Shown here piece after piece: positions 38,453 through 47,018 of a stretch of DNA of 64,000 bases; within the stretch, counting starts at the first letter, position 1; each line of letters begins with the position of its first letter. Position numbers and translations under genes: made by a program. The stretch is from Campylobacter sp. MIT 97-5078 (GTDB taxonomy: Bacteria > Campylobacterota > Campylobacteria > Campylobacterales > Campylobacteraceae), in contig NZ_QHLK01000009.1 of NCBI RefSeq assembly GCF_006864455.1, positions 1-64,000 of the forward strand, given 5' to 3'. The notes under the pieces are model-generated. The model was not told the origin of the DNA. It saw nothing but the letters and a program-made list of their open reading frames with translations, and searched no databases.

Positions 38453-38725
38453 ATGGGAACAGCTCTTGTAAAGCGAACGAATACCCTACCAGCTCCTTTG
38501 GGGCTGGATAGGGCTAGTGTTTTTGGGAATTTGCTAAATAAATTTAAAAGACTTTATCATCGAAGTGATAGGTTTATCAATTTGCTTGTTGGTATGCCAA
38601 GTTATGATAAATATGTCGAGCATATGCAAACAAGACACCCAAACAGGGAAATTCTAAGCCGAAAAGAATTTTTCAAAGAAGCTCTTAATGCAAGATACAA
38701 TGGTGGTTTTACGCGTTGTTGCTAA
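38453..38725 (+). CDS. YbdD/YjiX-family small protein
   Basis: A 90-residue soluble protein with the family motif [20 protein letters not shown] followed by [19 protein letters not shown]. YbdD/YjiX proteins almost always follow cstA or btsT-type transporter genes and are thought to help them. It lies 9 bases after cstA. Its last 17 bases overlap the end of truD on the opposite strand. Confidence 0.88.
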   Translation: MGTALVKRTNTLPAPLGLDRASVFGNLLNKFKRLYHRSDRFINLLVGMPSYDKYVEHMQTRHPNREILSRKEFFKEALNARYNGGFTRCC

Positions 38726-39842
38726 ACTCATCAAAGTGAGTATGTAAAAGTTCTTCTAAGATAGTGGTGGCATAAGAGCCTTTTTGTAAGAAAAACTCCA
38801 AGCAAAAATGTGCTTTTTGTTCATCATATCGATATTGGGCTTTTTCTAAGAAACTCCACGCAAAGCGTCTTGAGCCTTGTATTTTGCTTTTAAATGTATA
38901 AAAATTATGATAAATTTCATCTTCTAAGTTTTGAGCCAAGCCCTCTTTACACTCAAAAGCTTTTGCACCAAGTAAAAGTCCCATAGGACTTAGCTCCTTG
39001 TTTAAAAAACGCTTGATTTCTATATCTAAATCCTCACACAAAAAGCATTTACCAAAAGGATAATGCCCCAAAACCTCATTTTCAAGGAGTTTAAAAAACT
39101 GCTTTTGCTCTATGATCTTTCTTGCTCTAGCTTTATCAAGTTTATAAATAAGTGCAAATTCTTTAAGGCTAAGTTTGCTAGCAAAGTGTGATAGCTCAAC
39201 CCTTTTACTCAAATAACGATTAAAAAGCTCGCTTTGAAAAGCTGAGATAAAAAAATCACTCATTTTTTTATTTTTTAGCTTTTTTCCATGTAAAATTTCA
39301 AGCCCTAAATTAAAATTATCTTTAAATTTACCAAAACGTTGATAGCCAAAATAATTTGCAAAACCTTGCTCTTTAAGTGCTTTGAAAGCATTTTCAAGCT
39401 TAATAGCCTCAACCTTATGCACTTTCTTAAGCCTGATAAAAAAAGAATTCCCTTTCAAATGTCCAATTTTAAGCTTATTTTTGTGCAAGAAAGTATTTTT
39501 AATCTCAAGTTTTTCGTGTTTAAACTCCAAAAGCCTTGATTCAAAACTACGAGGAAGCGATAAAAACTGCGTTGTATAGCCTTGCTTGTCCTTAAGCCCA
39601 GCATAACCAAAATCACGCATTTTTAAGTCTAAATGCTCACTTAAAAGTCTTAAAGCCTCATGTGTGCTTAAGTCTTTTTTAGCGATTTCAAAGACTAAAT
39701 GCTCGCCCTCACCGCTAAATTCATACAAAGGCACTTCACGCACCACAAAATCTTTTGAATTTTTACTAAAATACGCCTTTATAGGACCATGATTAAGCGT
39801 AAAAAGGGGCTTAAAAATGGTGTTCTTTTCCTCTAAATTCAT
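38709..39842 (-). CDS. truD: tRNA pseudouridine synthase TruD
   Basis: Makes pseudouridine-13 in tRNA-Glu. The catalytic Asp is in [18 protein letters not shown]; other blocks are [43 protein letters not shown] and [10 protein letters not shown] place the start at the ATG at 39842 ([10 protein letters not shown]) because AGGAAG precedes it; an in-frame start eight codons upstream lies deeper inside thiL. The start overlaps the thiL end by about 30 bases, and the end overlaps the YbdD-like gene convergently. Confidence 0.92.
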   Translation of the reverse strand: MNLEEKNTIFKPLFTLNHGPIKAYFSKNSKDFVVREVPLYEFSGEGEHLVFEIAKKDLSTHEALRLLSEHLDLKMRDFGYAGLKDKQGYTTQFLSLPRSFESRLLEFKHEKLEIKNTFLHKNKLKIGHLKGNSFFIRLKKVHKVEAIKLENAFKALKEQGFANYFGYQRFGKFKDNFNLGLEILHGKKLKNKKMSDFFISAFQSELFNRYLSKRVELSHFASKLSLKEFALIYKLDKARARKIIEQKQFFKLLENEVLGHYPFGKCFLCEDLDIEIKRFLNKELSPMGLLLGAKAFECKEGLAQNLEDEIYHNFYTFKSKIQGSRRFAWSFLEKAQYRYDEQKAHFCLEFFLQKGSYATTILEELLHTHFDEFSNNA

Positions 39843-40632
39843 ATCTTCCTTTCTGTGCTTGCCCAAAAATAGTGATCTTTGTATGCGTTTTTCGAGCCAT
39901 TTTTTCTATAAATTCTTTGTGTTTAGGAGAAAAAGCAAACAGCACTTCATATTCTTCGCCACTAAAAAGCTCTTCATCGCTTAAATTTAAAAACCAATGC
40001 AAGCCAAGTTTATTTACTTGAAGCATTCTTGATAAGTCCTTGCTTAAACCATCTGAAATATCCATCGCACAAGAAAGCCTTGAAGCAACACTATAAAAAA
40101 AATTTTGTCTTAGCTTTGGTTTAACAAAGCGGTGATTTTTATCAAGCCTTACACCTTTTTCGCACGCTCTTAATCCTTGCAAACCCTGCCCGAGCTTGCC
40201 TGTAAAAGCAAGCAAATCGCCCTTTTTTAAGCCCGTTCTAAACACTGCTTTTTTGCGAATTTTTGAAATAAGTGTAATTGAAATGGCGATATTATCAGAA
40301 CTTATCGTATCGCCACCAATGATTTGAATTTGAAATTTTTTTGCACAACGCAAAAAGCCTTTTTGCAAGGCTTTAAGCTCAACTTTGCTAATATCTTTTG
40401 GTAAAGCAAGCCCCAAAAGAGCATATTTAGCCTTAGCATTCATCACTATGGCATCTGATATATTTACAAGCATGGCTTTATATGCGATTTGTTCTAAATC
40501 AAACCAAGTCCGTTTAAAATGCACACCCTCAAAAAATAAATCCTTTGAAAAGCAGTATTTGCCAACAACAGCAGCATCATCTCCATTTTTGGCATTTTCA
40601 AAAGCTTTGATAATTAAACTTTCTTTATCCAT
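39811..40632 (-). CDS. thiL: Thiamine-monophosphate kinase ThiL
   Basis: Phosphorylates thiamine monophosphate to the diphosphate cofactor. The blocks [58 protein letters not shown] and [15 protein letters not shown] are typical. The frame is open for 74 more codons upstream, but family homology starts at MDKESLI, so I use the ATG at 40632. A TATAAT lies only 7 bases before this ATG, so the mRNA could be leaderless. The 273-residue form is short but complete for epsilonproteobacteria. Confidence 0.85.
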   Translation of the reverse strand: MDKESLIIKAFENAKNGDDAAVVGKYCFSKDLFFEGVHFKRTWFDLEQIAYKAMLVNISDAIVMNAKAKYALLGLALPKDISKVELKALQKGFLRCAKKFQIQIIGGDTISSDNIAISITLISKIRKKAVFRTGLKKGDLLAFTGKLGQGLQGLRACEKGVRLDKNHRFVKPKLRQNFFYSVASRLSCAMDISDGLSKDLSRMLQVNKLGLHWFLNLSDEELFSGEEYEVLFAFSPKHKEFIEKMARKTHTKITIFGQAQKGRYEFRGKEHHF

Positions 40633-40639
40633 AAGCCAC

Positions 40640-40645
40640 ATTATA
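40640..40645 (-). promoter_or_regulatory. -10 box immediately before thiL
   Basis: Leftward GCTATAATGTGG. A start site at the usual 6-8 bases downstream would fall on or next to the thiL ATG at 40632, predicting a leaderless or nearly leaderless transcript. Confidence 0.4.
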
Positions 40646-40879
40646 GCTAAAAAGCTTGAAATACTCTTTGAAATTTGCTGGAATTTAAGGAAAAATAAGG
40701 CAAGTATCAAAAAAGCGAATACTAAAAATGGGGCAGGGTTTTTATCCTCATTTTTGATTTTATTGGGGAAGGTATTATAAAAAACTTGCTTAGAATTTAT
40801 TTTAAAAAAATAGCAAATTTTTGTTTTTTTGTAAATCTGGATATAATCACTCACTTATTTTTCAAAAAAGGGAGAAACG

Positions 40880-41866
40880 ATGCATAAAGCAAAAGTGAGT
40901 GTAATTTTGCCCGTTTATAATGGCGAAAAATTCTTAAGAGAATCTATCCAAAGCGTGATCGATCAAAGTTATGAGGATTGGGAGCTTATCTTAGTAAATG
41001 ACGCTTCTACTGATAGCACTCAAGCTATTTGTGAAGAATATGTAGCTAAAGATAAAAGAATTCATCTTATCAACAATCAAACAAATCAAAAATTACCAAA
41101 ATCCTTAAACATAGGCTTTTCAAAAGCTAGTGGCGAGTATTATACTTGGACTTCTGATGATAATTATTATAAAATTGAAGCATTAGAAAAAATGGTGAGA
41201 GTTTTACAAACTAAAGAGCATATAGCTATGGTGTGTTGTGATTATGATATTATCAATGAAGAAGGAAAATTTCAGTATGTTAGAAAGATTAGCCCAAAAC
41301 TTGAAGATTATATCACACAAAGCTATGTAACTTGCTTTTTATATCGTGCTAACATAGCAAAGAAAATTGGAAAATATGATGAAGATAAGTTTTATATAGA
41401 AGATTATGATTTTTTCTTAAGATTAGGACTTGAGGGCGAATTTAGCGTGCTTAATGAAAGCCTTTATGCGTATAGACAGCACTCAAAAAGCTTAAGTTTT
41501 ATTGATAAAAAAATGGCAAGAAAAAGATACCATCAAATCACAGCTTTATATTTACCTCTTTATCTAAAAAAATACCCAAATCTTAAAAAAAATTTACATT
41601 TATTCTCACAAATTCAATATTATGGAAAAGCTTTTAATAATCAAGCCCTTAAAGAAATATTAACTGCTCATGGGGGGGGGCATTGCAACAAGACGCAACT
41701 TTATGAATTACTCAAAGACTTTTACAAAACCACAAGAAATAAAAACTACCTCAAAGCAATAAAAAAACTAGGCATATTCTACAAACTCAAAGCAGCTTTG
41801 CTTAAAGCAAAAATGAAAAAAACTTGGCAAAAAGAAGATATTGAAGATGGGGGGGGGGACATTTAA
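40880..41866 (+). CDS. Family 2 glycosyltransferase, phase-variable (poly-G)
   Basis: GT-A fold glycosyltransferase: N-terminal VSVILPVYNGEKFLRESIQSV, the nucleotide-binding ND at 40-41, the DxD-like TSDDNYY (D93-D94) and the C-terminal-side acceptor motif EDYDFFLRL (about 174-182). Good ribosome-binding site GGGAGA. The frame crosses a G9 tract (41672-41680) and a G10 tract (41849-41858) and stops 8 bases after the second. With G8 or G11 in the second tract it would continue without a stop into the methyltransferase frame below. A change in the first tract truncates it within about 10-30 codons. Likely a lipooligosaccharide, capsule or other glycan gene; sugar and acceptor unknown. Confidence 0.85.
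   Translation: MHKAKVSVILPVYNGEKFLRESIQSVIDQSYEDWELILVNDASTDSTQAICEEYVAKDKRIHLINNQTNQKLPKSLNIGFSKASGEYYTWTSDDNYYKIEALEKMVRVLQTKEHIAMVCCDYDIINEEGKFQYVRKISPKLEDYITQSYVTCFLYRANIAKKIGKYDEDKFYIEDYDFFLRLGLEGEFSVLNESLYAYRQHSKSLSFIDKKMARKRYHQITALYLPLYLKKYPNLKKNLHLFSQIQYYGKAFNNQALKEILTAHGGGHCNKTQLYELLKDFYKTTRNKNYLKAIKKLGIFYKLKAALLKAKMKKTWQKEDIEDGGGDI
41672..41680 (+). repeat. Poly-G tract 1 (G9) inside the glycosyltransferase
   Basis: Nine consecutive G in frame, coding for Gly-Gly-Gly in TAHGGGHCNK. At G9 the glycosyltransferase frame continues. By translation of the flanks, G10 leads to a stop after ALQQDATL and G8 to a stop after about 27 codons. Poly-G tracts of this length are the classic phase-variation element of Campylobacter. 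Confidence 0.93.
41849..41858 (+). repeat. Poly-G tract 2 (G10) at the glycosyltransferase/methyltransferase joint
   Basis: Ten consecutive G. At G10 the protein ends EDGGGDI. At G9 it would end GGGTFNFF. At G8 or G11 the frame passes into HLISFDTKLEPQEWGEIYN and then the methyltransferase domain, with no stop until 42594. The upstream methyltransferase frame has a TGA at 41842, so the only way into it from the glycosyltransferase is through this tract. Confidence 0.93.
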
Positions 41867-41937
41867 TTTCTTTTGACACAAAACTAGAGCCACAAGAATG
41901 GGGAGAAATTTATAATACAAGCCTAAAAGAACAAGTC

Positions 41938-42594
41938 TTGCAACAAATCATAAAAAATGAACTTAGCTCACAAACACAAGAAATTCTAAAGCTTGCAAAA
42001 AGCACTGATAAGGTTTTAGAAATTGGCATAGGTTCTGGGCAAACAAGTCTTTGCTTGGCAAGATTGGGTTGTGAAACTTACGCACTTGATAATGAGCAAA
42101 AATGCTTAGATTTAGCTTTAGAAGTTGCAAAAGAACTCAAGATAAATCTTAATGCCATGCATCATGACGCACTCAAACCCTTACCCTTTAAGGAAAAAGA
42201 ATTTGACATCATTTTTCATGCAGGCTTAATGGAGCATTTTCCTAAAGAAGAACGCATAAATATGCTGAAGCTTTGGAGACCGTATTGCAAAAAAATGATA
42301 TCTATTATCCCCAATGGCAATTCTCTTGCCTATCGCATAGGCAAAGCCTTAATGCAACAAAATGGAACTTGGGCTTATGGCTTAGAGCTTTCTATATATA
42401 CACAAATAGATGAACTCATAGAAGCTGGATACAAATTTGAACAAGAATATACTATAGGTGCACAAGAAGCCTTAAGCTTCTTACCAAAAAAACATTTTAT
42501 GAGAAAAGCTTTAAAAAAATGGCTAGAAACAAACATTTGCGGTGATGATTGCAGGCAAGGAAATTTACTTGTAAGTATAGGCACAAACGAATAA
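41938..42594 (+). CDS. Class I SAM methyltransferase domain (currently out of frame)
   Basis: SAM-dependent methyltransferase: motif I VLEIGIGSGQTSLCLARLG, acidic loop YALDNEQKCLDLA, and motif IV-like FDIIFHAGLMEHF. The first in-frame start-type codon here is a TTG without a good ribosome-binding site, whereas the frame is open upstream to the poly-G tract at 41849-41858. I therefore think it is naturally the C-terminal part of a glycosyltransferase-methyltransferase fusion of about 570 residues that is switched off at the present G10. It may methylate a sugar or phosphate group on the glycan. A strong hairpin follows. Confidence 0.75.
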   Translation: MQQIIKNELSSQTQEILKLAKSTDKVLEIGIGSGQTSLCLARLGCETYALDNEQKCLDLALEVAKELKINLNAMHHDALKPLPFKEKEFDIIFHAGLMEHFPKEERINMLKLWRPYCKKMISIIPNGNSLAYRIGKALMQQNGTWAYGLELSIYTQIDELIEAGYKFEQEYTIGAQEALSFLPKKHFMRKALKKWLETNICGDDCRQGNLLVSIGTNE

Positions 42595-42623
42595 AATTTG
42601 AAAATACTACAAAAAGCTTGCGA

Positions 42624-42664
42624 AAGGGTTTTATAGCTTTAAGAGCTACTTTAAAAGCCCTTTT
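42624..42664 (+). terminator. Terminator after the phase-variable locus
   Basis: Two-part hairpin: outer stem AAAGGGTTTT/AAAAGCCCTTT with one wobble pair, inner stem TAGCT/AGCTA, followed by a T-run. It ends the rightward glycosyltransferase-methyltransferase transcript 30 bases after its stop. Confidence 0.75.
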
Positions 42665-42931
42665 TTACGCAGTAATTAAATTGTCGCCAATCAAGTTCAT
42701 CATAAAACTTGAAAAAATCTTGATTTGATACTTTCTTTAAGCCCTTTTTACTCGAATGCAAAGCTCATCGCAAGATTATAACAATGTATTTATGCTTTTA
42801 TCAGCTTTTTGCGAGCAAGAAAGCAAATCAAGTATTTTTAAGCTTAAAAATTAATACCCTTACCCGCTTGCTAAGAGTAAATTCAGCCTTATAGCATTCT
42901 TCGTTTTTCTCGTCGCTGAAGTAAATTTAAC
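42665..42931 (-). pseudogene. Decayed gene fragments downstream of argD
   Basis: Leftward translation of this 270-base gap gives two protein-like pieces in different frames: IYFSDEKNEECYKAEFTLSK near 42860-42920, and SNQDFFKFYDELDWRQFNYC near 42665-42730, broken by stops and shifts. Neither has a start signal. I read this as remains of a lost gene following argD, or of one brought in with the variable glycan locus. The family is unknown. Confidence 0.35.
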
Positions 42932-44119
42932 TCACACAAAAGCTTTTAAACTTTGTTCTAGTTTTTCTCTCATCTCATCTATTTGCTCTTTTTTGATGAT
43001 GAGGGGTGGTAAGAAACGCAAGTCATTTTTGCCACAGCTAATGAGTATGAGCTTGTTTTGCCTTGCTTTGCTAAGCACATCAGCTACTTTTACCTTAGGG
43101 CTTAAACTTAATCCTTGCATAAAGCCTAAACCACTTCTTTTTTGCACAAAATTATATTTTTGCACGAGTTCTTCTAGGGTTTTTTCAAGATATGGGCTAA
43201 GTTTTTTGACATTTTCTAGGATTTTTTCTTCTTTAAACGCTTTAAATACAGCATTAACAGCTGCACACGCTAAAGGATTGCCTCCGTAAGTGCTACCATG
43301 ATCGCCATACTCAAGCGAGTGTTGAGCCACCTTTTCACTCACCACAAAAGCCCCCACGCTAAGCCCACAACCAAGAGCTTTTGCACTTGTCATCACATCA
43401 GGTAAAATGCCAAAATGTTCGTATGCAAAAAACTTCCCACTTCGCCCCATACCACATTGAATTTCATCAGCAATAAGCAAAATATCTTTCTCATCACAAA
43501 GCTTTCTTAAAGCCTCATAAAAAGGCTTTTGTGCTGGATTAATGCCCCCTTCTCCTTGCACGCTTTCAAGCACGATAGCACAAGTTTTTTCATTTAGTTT
43601 TGCTCGCACGCTTTCAAAGTTATTAAACTCAGCAAATTTTATCCCGCGGACAAGTGGTTTAAAGGGCTTTTGGTATTTTTCATTTGCTGTTAGGCTTAAA
43701 GCTCCTAGTGTGCGTCCGTGAAAAGAGTGTTTCATCGCTATAAATTCAGCGTTTTTAATGCCTTTATTATAGGCATATTTGCGAGCGACTTTCATCGCTC
43801 CTTCTATGGCTTCTGTGCCTGAATTTGTAAAAAAAACGCGGCTTAAACCGCTTGCTTTGGCTAGATTTAAAGCAGCTTGAGCGATATTTTCGTTATAAAA
43901 AAGATTGCTTGTGTGTATGAGCTTATCAAGCTGTGTTTTCAAAGCTTCATTAAAGCCCTTGTGTGCATAACCTAAGGCACAAACCCCTATACCAGCAGCA
44001 AAATCAAGAAATTCTTGCCCCTTATCATCATAAAGATACACACTCTTACCTCTTTCAAGCACGAGATCAAAGCGTTTGTAAATTTGAACTATGTGGCTTT
44101 GTTCTTTGTATGCGTTCAT
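42932..44119 (-). CDS. argD: Acetylornithine aminotransferase
   Basis: PLP enzyme of arginine synthesis (N-acetylornithine to the semialdehyde; may also act in lysine synthesis). Visible are YLYDDKGQEFLDFAAGIGVCALGY, FFTNSGTEAIEGAMKVARKYAY, the PLP-Asp LLIADEIQCGMGRSGKFFA and the Lys segment MTSAKALGCGLSVGAFV. At 395 residues it is normal. It overlaps argB by 4 bases. Confidence 0.95.
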   Translation of the reverse strand: MNAYKEQSHIVQIYKRFDLVLERGKSVYLYDDKGQEFLDFAAGIGVCALGYAHKGFNEALKTQLDKLIHTSNLFYNENIAQAALNLAKASGLSRVFFTNSGTEAIEGAMKVARKYAYNKGIKNAEFIAMKHSFHGRTLGALSLTANEKYQKPFKPLVRGIKFAEFNNFESVRAKLNEKTCAIVLESVQGEGGINPAQKPFYEALRKLCDEKDILLIADEIQCGMGRSGKFFAYEHFGILPDVMTSAKALGCGLSVGAFVVSEKVAQHSLEYGDHGSTYGGNPLACAAVNAVFKAFKEEKILENVKKLSPYLEKTLEELVQKYNFVQKRSGLGFMQGLSLSPKVKVADVLSKARQNKLILISCGKNDLRFLPPLIIKKEQIDEMREKLEQSLKAFV

Positions 44120-44964
44120 AAATCCCCTCCTATCAATGTCCCTAAACCATCATTTGTAAAAATTTCAAGCAAAAGGCTGTGTTTAACGCGTCCGTCTAAG
44201 ATATGCACTCTTTTTACGCCGTTTTCAAGAGCATCAACGCAGGAATTTAACTTTACAAGCATACCGCCTTGTGTGTGTTTGATAAGCTCTTTTGCTTCTT
44301 TGATTCCTATCCTTGAGATGAGCGAGTTTTTATCCTCGTAGTTTTTGTAAAGCCCCTCAACATCGCTTAAAAATACAAGTTTTTCAGCCCTTAAAGCCTT
44401 TGAAACCTCGCACGCTACATCATCAGCGTTGATATTAAAACTTTCATAGTTTTCATTCATACCAATAGGGGCGATGATAGGCAAAAAGTCCTTTTCAAGT
44501 AAATCTTTAAGCACGCTTTGACGCACACTTTTAATGTGTCCTACAAAACCTAAGCTTTCATCTTGCTTTTCGCAGTGTAAAAGTCCGCCATCTTTTCCGC
44601 AAATTCCAAGTGCTTTCACGCCTTGACATTCAAGGTTTTGCACTAAGGTTTTATTGATCTTAAAAAGCACCATTTCAGCCACTTCTACAGCTTCTTTTGA
44701 ACTGATTCTTAGTCCATTTTTAAATTCGCTTTTAACACCTAGTTTTCCGCACATTGAAGTGATTTCTTTACCGCCTCCATGCACGATGACAGGCTTTAAA
44801 CCGACAAGCTTTAAAAGGGCTATGTCTTGCATAACGCTGATTTTAAGGGCTTCATTTTCCATAGCTGATCCACCGTATTTAATTACTATGATTTTAGAAT
44901 TAAACTTGCGGATATATGGTAAAGCTTCAATAAGCGTATTTGCTTTTTCAAGATAAGTTTTCAT
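44116..44964 (-). CDS. argB: Acetylglutamate kinase
   Basis: Second step of arginine synthesis. The amino-acid kinase fold begins IIVIKYGGSAMENEALK, followed by LKPVIVHGGGKEI, GICGKDGGLLHC, FLPIIAPIGMNE and NINADDVACEVSKAL. I choose the ATG at 44964 (MKTYLEKAN), typical of the family; a TTG eight codons upstream is the alternative. It is first in the argB-argD pair, with a -10 box at 45002-45007. The length of 282 is normal. Confidence 0.94.
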   Translation of the reverse strand: MKTYLEKANTLIEALPYIRKFNSKIIVIKYGGSAMENEALKISVMQDIALLKLVGLKPVIVHGGGKEITSMCGKLGVKSEFKNGLRISSKEAVEVAEMVLFKINKTLVQNLECQGVKALGICGKDGGLLHCEKQDESLGFVGHIKSVRQSVLKDLLEKDFLPIIAPIGMNENYESFNINADDVACEVSKALRAEKLVFLSDVEGLYKNYEDKNSLISRIGIKEAKELIKHTQGGMLVKLNSCVDALENGVKRVHILDGRVKHSLLLEIFTNDGLGTLIGGDL

Positions 44965-45001
44965 CGCTTTTTCTCGCTTTTTATACAAAAATTTTCTTAA
45001 A

Positions 45002-45007
45002 ATTATA
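45002..45007 (-). promoter_or_regulatory. -10 box for argB-argD
   Basis: Leftward TATAAT about 38 bases before the argB ATG. No ARG-box-like palindrome was recognised nearby. Confidence 0.45.
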
Positions 45008-45210
45008 ATATCTTTTTGCTTTATTTTTAATGTGTTTTTATATAAATTTATAAGTTCTTAAATCAAAAAAAATTATCATCACTCAAAAAGCTAATTTAGG
45101 GCTTTTGCTCTTTGTTTTATAAGGAGTTAAAACGAGTTTTTAAATTTATATTTTGCAAAAAAATACAAGCTTTAAAAGCTCATTTTTTCATAAAATAAAG
45201 ATTTTTATGT

Positions 45211-45216
45211 TATAAT
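45211..45216 (+). promoter_or_regulatory. -10 box for the lipoprotein operon
   Basis: TTATAATG 33 bases before the TTG start of the first lipoprotein gene; ATAAGGA is the ribosome-binding site. The rest of the 260-base divergent gap is AT-rich without a gene. Confidence 0.5.
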
Positions 45217-45248
45217 GTTGCTTTTTATACGGATTATAAGGATATGCT

Positions 45249-46604
45249 TTGCGTTTGATACTTTTGGTTTTGCCAGCTCTTTTACTTTTCAGTGCTTGTG
45301 CAAATCACGTAGCAGATAATCAATTTTACGAAAAAGCTTTAAGCAATCATTTTTGTTCTGAAAGCTTCTTTAAAACAGAACAAAAACGAATGGATAGTAA
45401 CAAAGATATCATTTACACAGGCTTAAATGCAGGAGCTATCGCAAGGAATTGTGGAGATTTTAATATCAGTAATGATTTCTTAGATAAAGCTGAAGAAGCT
45501 TATAAATACGATGTAGATTTAGAAGGACTTGGATCAAAAGGTGCAAAGCTTGTTGGATCAGCCCTTGTTAATGAAGCTGTGTTTGACTATCAAGGCACGC
45601 TTTATGAAAGGATAATGGTTAATATCTATAAGGGCTTAAATTTTATGAGTTTAAACGACTTTGAAAACGCAAGAGTTGAATTTAACAGGGCTTTAATGCG
45701 TCAAGGTAAGGCAAAAGAGTATTTTGCAAACCAAATCGCAGCTAATAGAGCCGAATTTGAAGAAGCCAAAAGCACGCAAAACTTTGATGAAAATATGAAA
45801 CAAAACTATGAAAATGTGCTTTCACAATACGATCACTTACTCAAAGATTTTGATACAAGCAAAAACTTTATCAACCCCTATGCTACCTACACCGCAGCCT
45901 TATTTTTCTTTTTAGACAAGGATTATACAAGGGCAGTTGATTTGCTTAAAGAAGTTGCAGTGATCAACTCAAGAAGTGCCGAGTTTAAAAAAGAATTTAA
46001 AGTATTTAACCAATACGCTTCCTCAACAAATCCGCAAAGACTTCAAAAATACATTTTCGTTGTGTATGAAAGCGGCTTTGGAGCTGGACTTGATGAGCTT
46101 AGCTTTACTCTACCTTTTATCTTTGATGATCAACTCATCACAAGCTCTTTTGCACTACCAATCTTGAAAAAAAGGGAAAATTCCTTTAGCTATATACTCG
46201 CAAATGGGATTAAAACTTCACAATTTGTCAGCTTTGATGATGTGATTGCCACTGAATTTAAAACAGAACTTGCAACTAAGATCACTAAAGCGATCAGCTC
46301 AACCATACTTAAAACCACGCTCAATATTGCAGTAGCTAAAAACGATCCAACAGGAGGTTTGCTTAGTATGGCAAGTAGCATAGTTACAGCCTCAACAAGT
46401 AGAGCTGATGTGCGTTTTTGGAATGCTTTACCTAAATTTGCAAGCGTAGCAATGATCGAAAATAATGGCGAACTTATCATAAAAAGCGATGATGGCAGGA
46501 TTCTTTACACAAACAATGAAATTAACAAAGATAAAAACGCTATGCTTGTAATACGATCATATTTAAGATACCTACCAAATACATTTTATCTAATCCAACC
46601 TTAA
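45249..46604 (+). CDS. COG3014-type lipoprotein
   Basis: A 451-residue lipoprotein with lipobox LFSAC (Cys17), then a helical repeat-like region (YKGLNFMSLNDFENARVEFNRALMRQGKAKEYF) and the block NFINPYATYTAALFFFLDKDYTRAVDLL, typical of COG3014. Start TTG behind AAGGA; an overlapping ATG four bases earlier is out of frame. It is first of four cotranscribed envelope genes, matching C. jejuni Cj0089-Cj0092 from memory. It may support the LpoB-like protein two genes downstream; unproven. Confidence 0.75.
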   Translation: MRLILLVLPALLLFSACANHVADNQFYEKALSNHFCSESFFKTEQKRMDSNKDIIYTGLNAGAIARNCGDFNISNDFLDKAEEAYKYDVDLEGLGSKGAKLVGSALVNEAVFDYQGTLYERIMVNIYKGLNFMSLNDFENARVEFNRALMRQGKAKEYFANQIAANRAEFEEAKSTQNFDENMKQNYENVLSQYDHLLKDFDTSKNFINPYATYTAALFFFLDKDYTRAVDLLKEVAVINSRSAEFKKEFKVFNQYASSTNPQRLQKYIFVVYESGFGAGLDELSFTLPFIFDDQLITSSFALPILKKRENSFSYILANGIKTSQFVSFDDVIATEFKTELATKITKAISSTILKTTLNIAVAKNDPTGGLLSMASSIVTASTSRADVRFWNALPKFASVAMIENNGELIIKSDDGRILYTNNEINKDKNAMLVIRSYLRYLPNTFYLIQP

Positions 46605-46614
46605 AGGGGAAAAA

Positions 46615-46998
46615 ATGAGGAAAATTTTACTTATCTTAAGCCTTGCAAGTCTTACTTTTGTCTTTCTTGCTTGCTCAAGTAAAGAACCAAGTGCTTTAGA
46701 AAAAAGAGTGCAAAAGCACATTAGCTTTCAAGGCGTAAAAAAGCAAATCGTAAAAGAATTTAACTATAAAACCAATAGCAATGGCTTGCTTGAATTTGAA
46801 CTTGTGCTTCTTAGTGAAGATGAGCTTAAACTCAGCTATCAAATTTCGTGGAAAGATGAAGACGGCTTTACACTTAAGACTTACCAAGATGGTGTGTTTA
46901 AAGATATTACACTTAAAGAAAATCAAGAGTTTTTGATCCAAAGGGTAGCAAGCAATAAAGACGCAAGCGATTTTAGAATCATTTTAAGCGAAAAATAA
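46615..46998 (+). CDS. Small YcfL-like lipoprotein
   Basis: A 127-residue lipoprotein with lipobox VFLAC (Cys20) followed by SSKEPSALEKRVQKH. The rest is a beta-rich domain (LEFELVLLSEDELKLSYQISWKDEDGFTL). Size, place next to an LpoB-like gene and the YQISWKDEDG block suggest the YcfL/DUF1425 family, which neighbours lpoB in enterobacteria. It starts 10 bases after the previous gene. Confidence 0.68.
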   Translation: MRKILLILSLASLTFVFLACSSKEPSALEKRVQKHISFQGVKKQIVKEFNYKTNSNGLLEFELVLLSEDELKLSYQISWKDEDGFTLKTYQDGVFKDITLKENQEFLIQRVASNKDASDFRIILSEK

Positions 46999-47018
46999 CT
47001 TTCAAAAAAGGAGAAATA

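Noticed and set aside
38709-38725. Convergent overlap of the YbdD-like gene and truD as a regulatory antisense device
   Set aside because: A 17-base 3' overlap is ordinary in this compact genome.
40633-40854. Longer ThiL start (74 extra codons)
   Set aside because: The extra part is hydrophobic and unlike ThiL, and a TATAAT box lies inside it.
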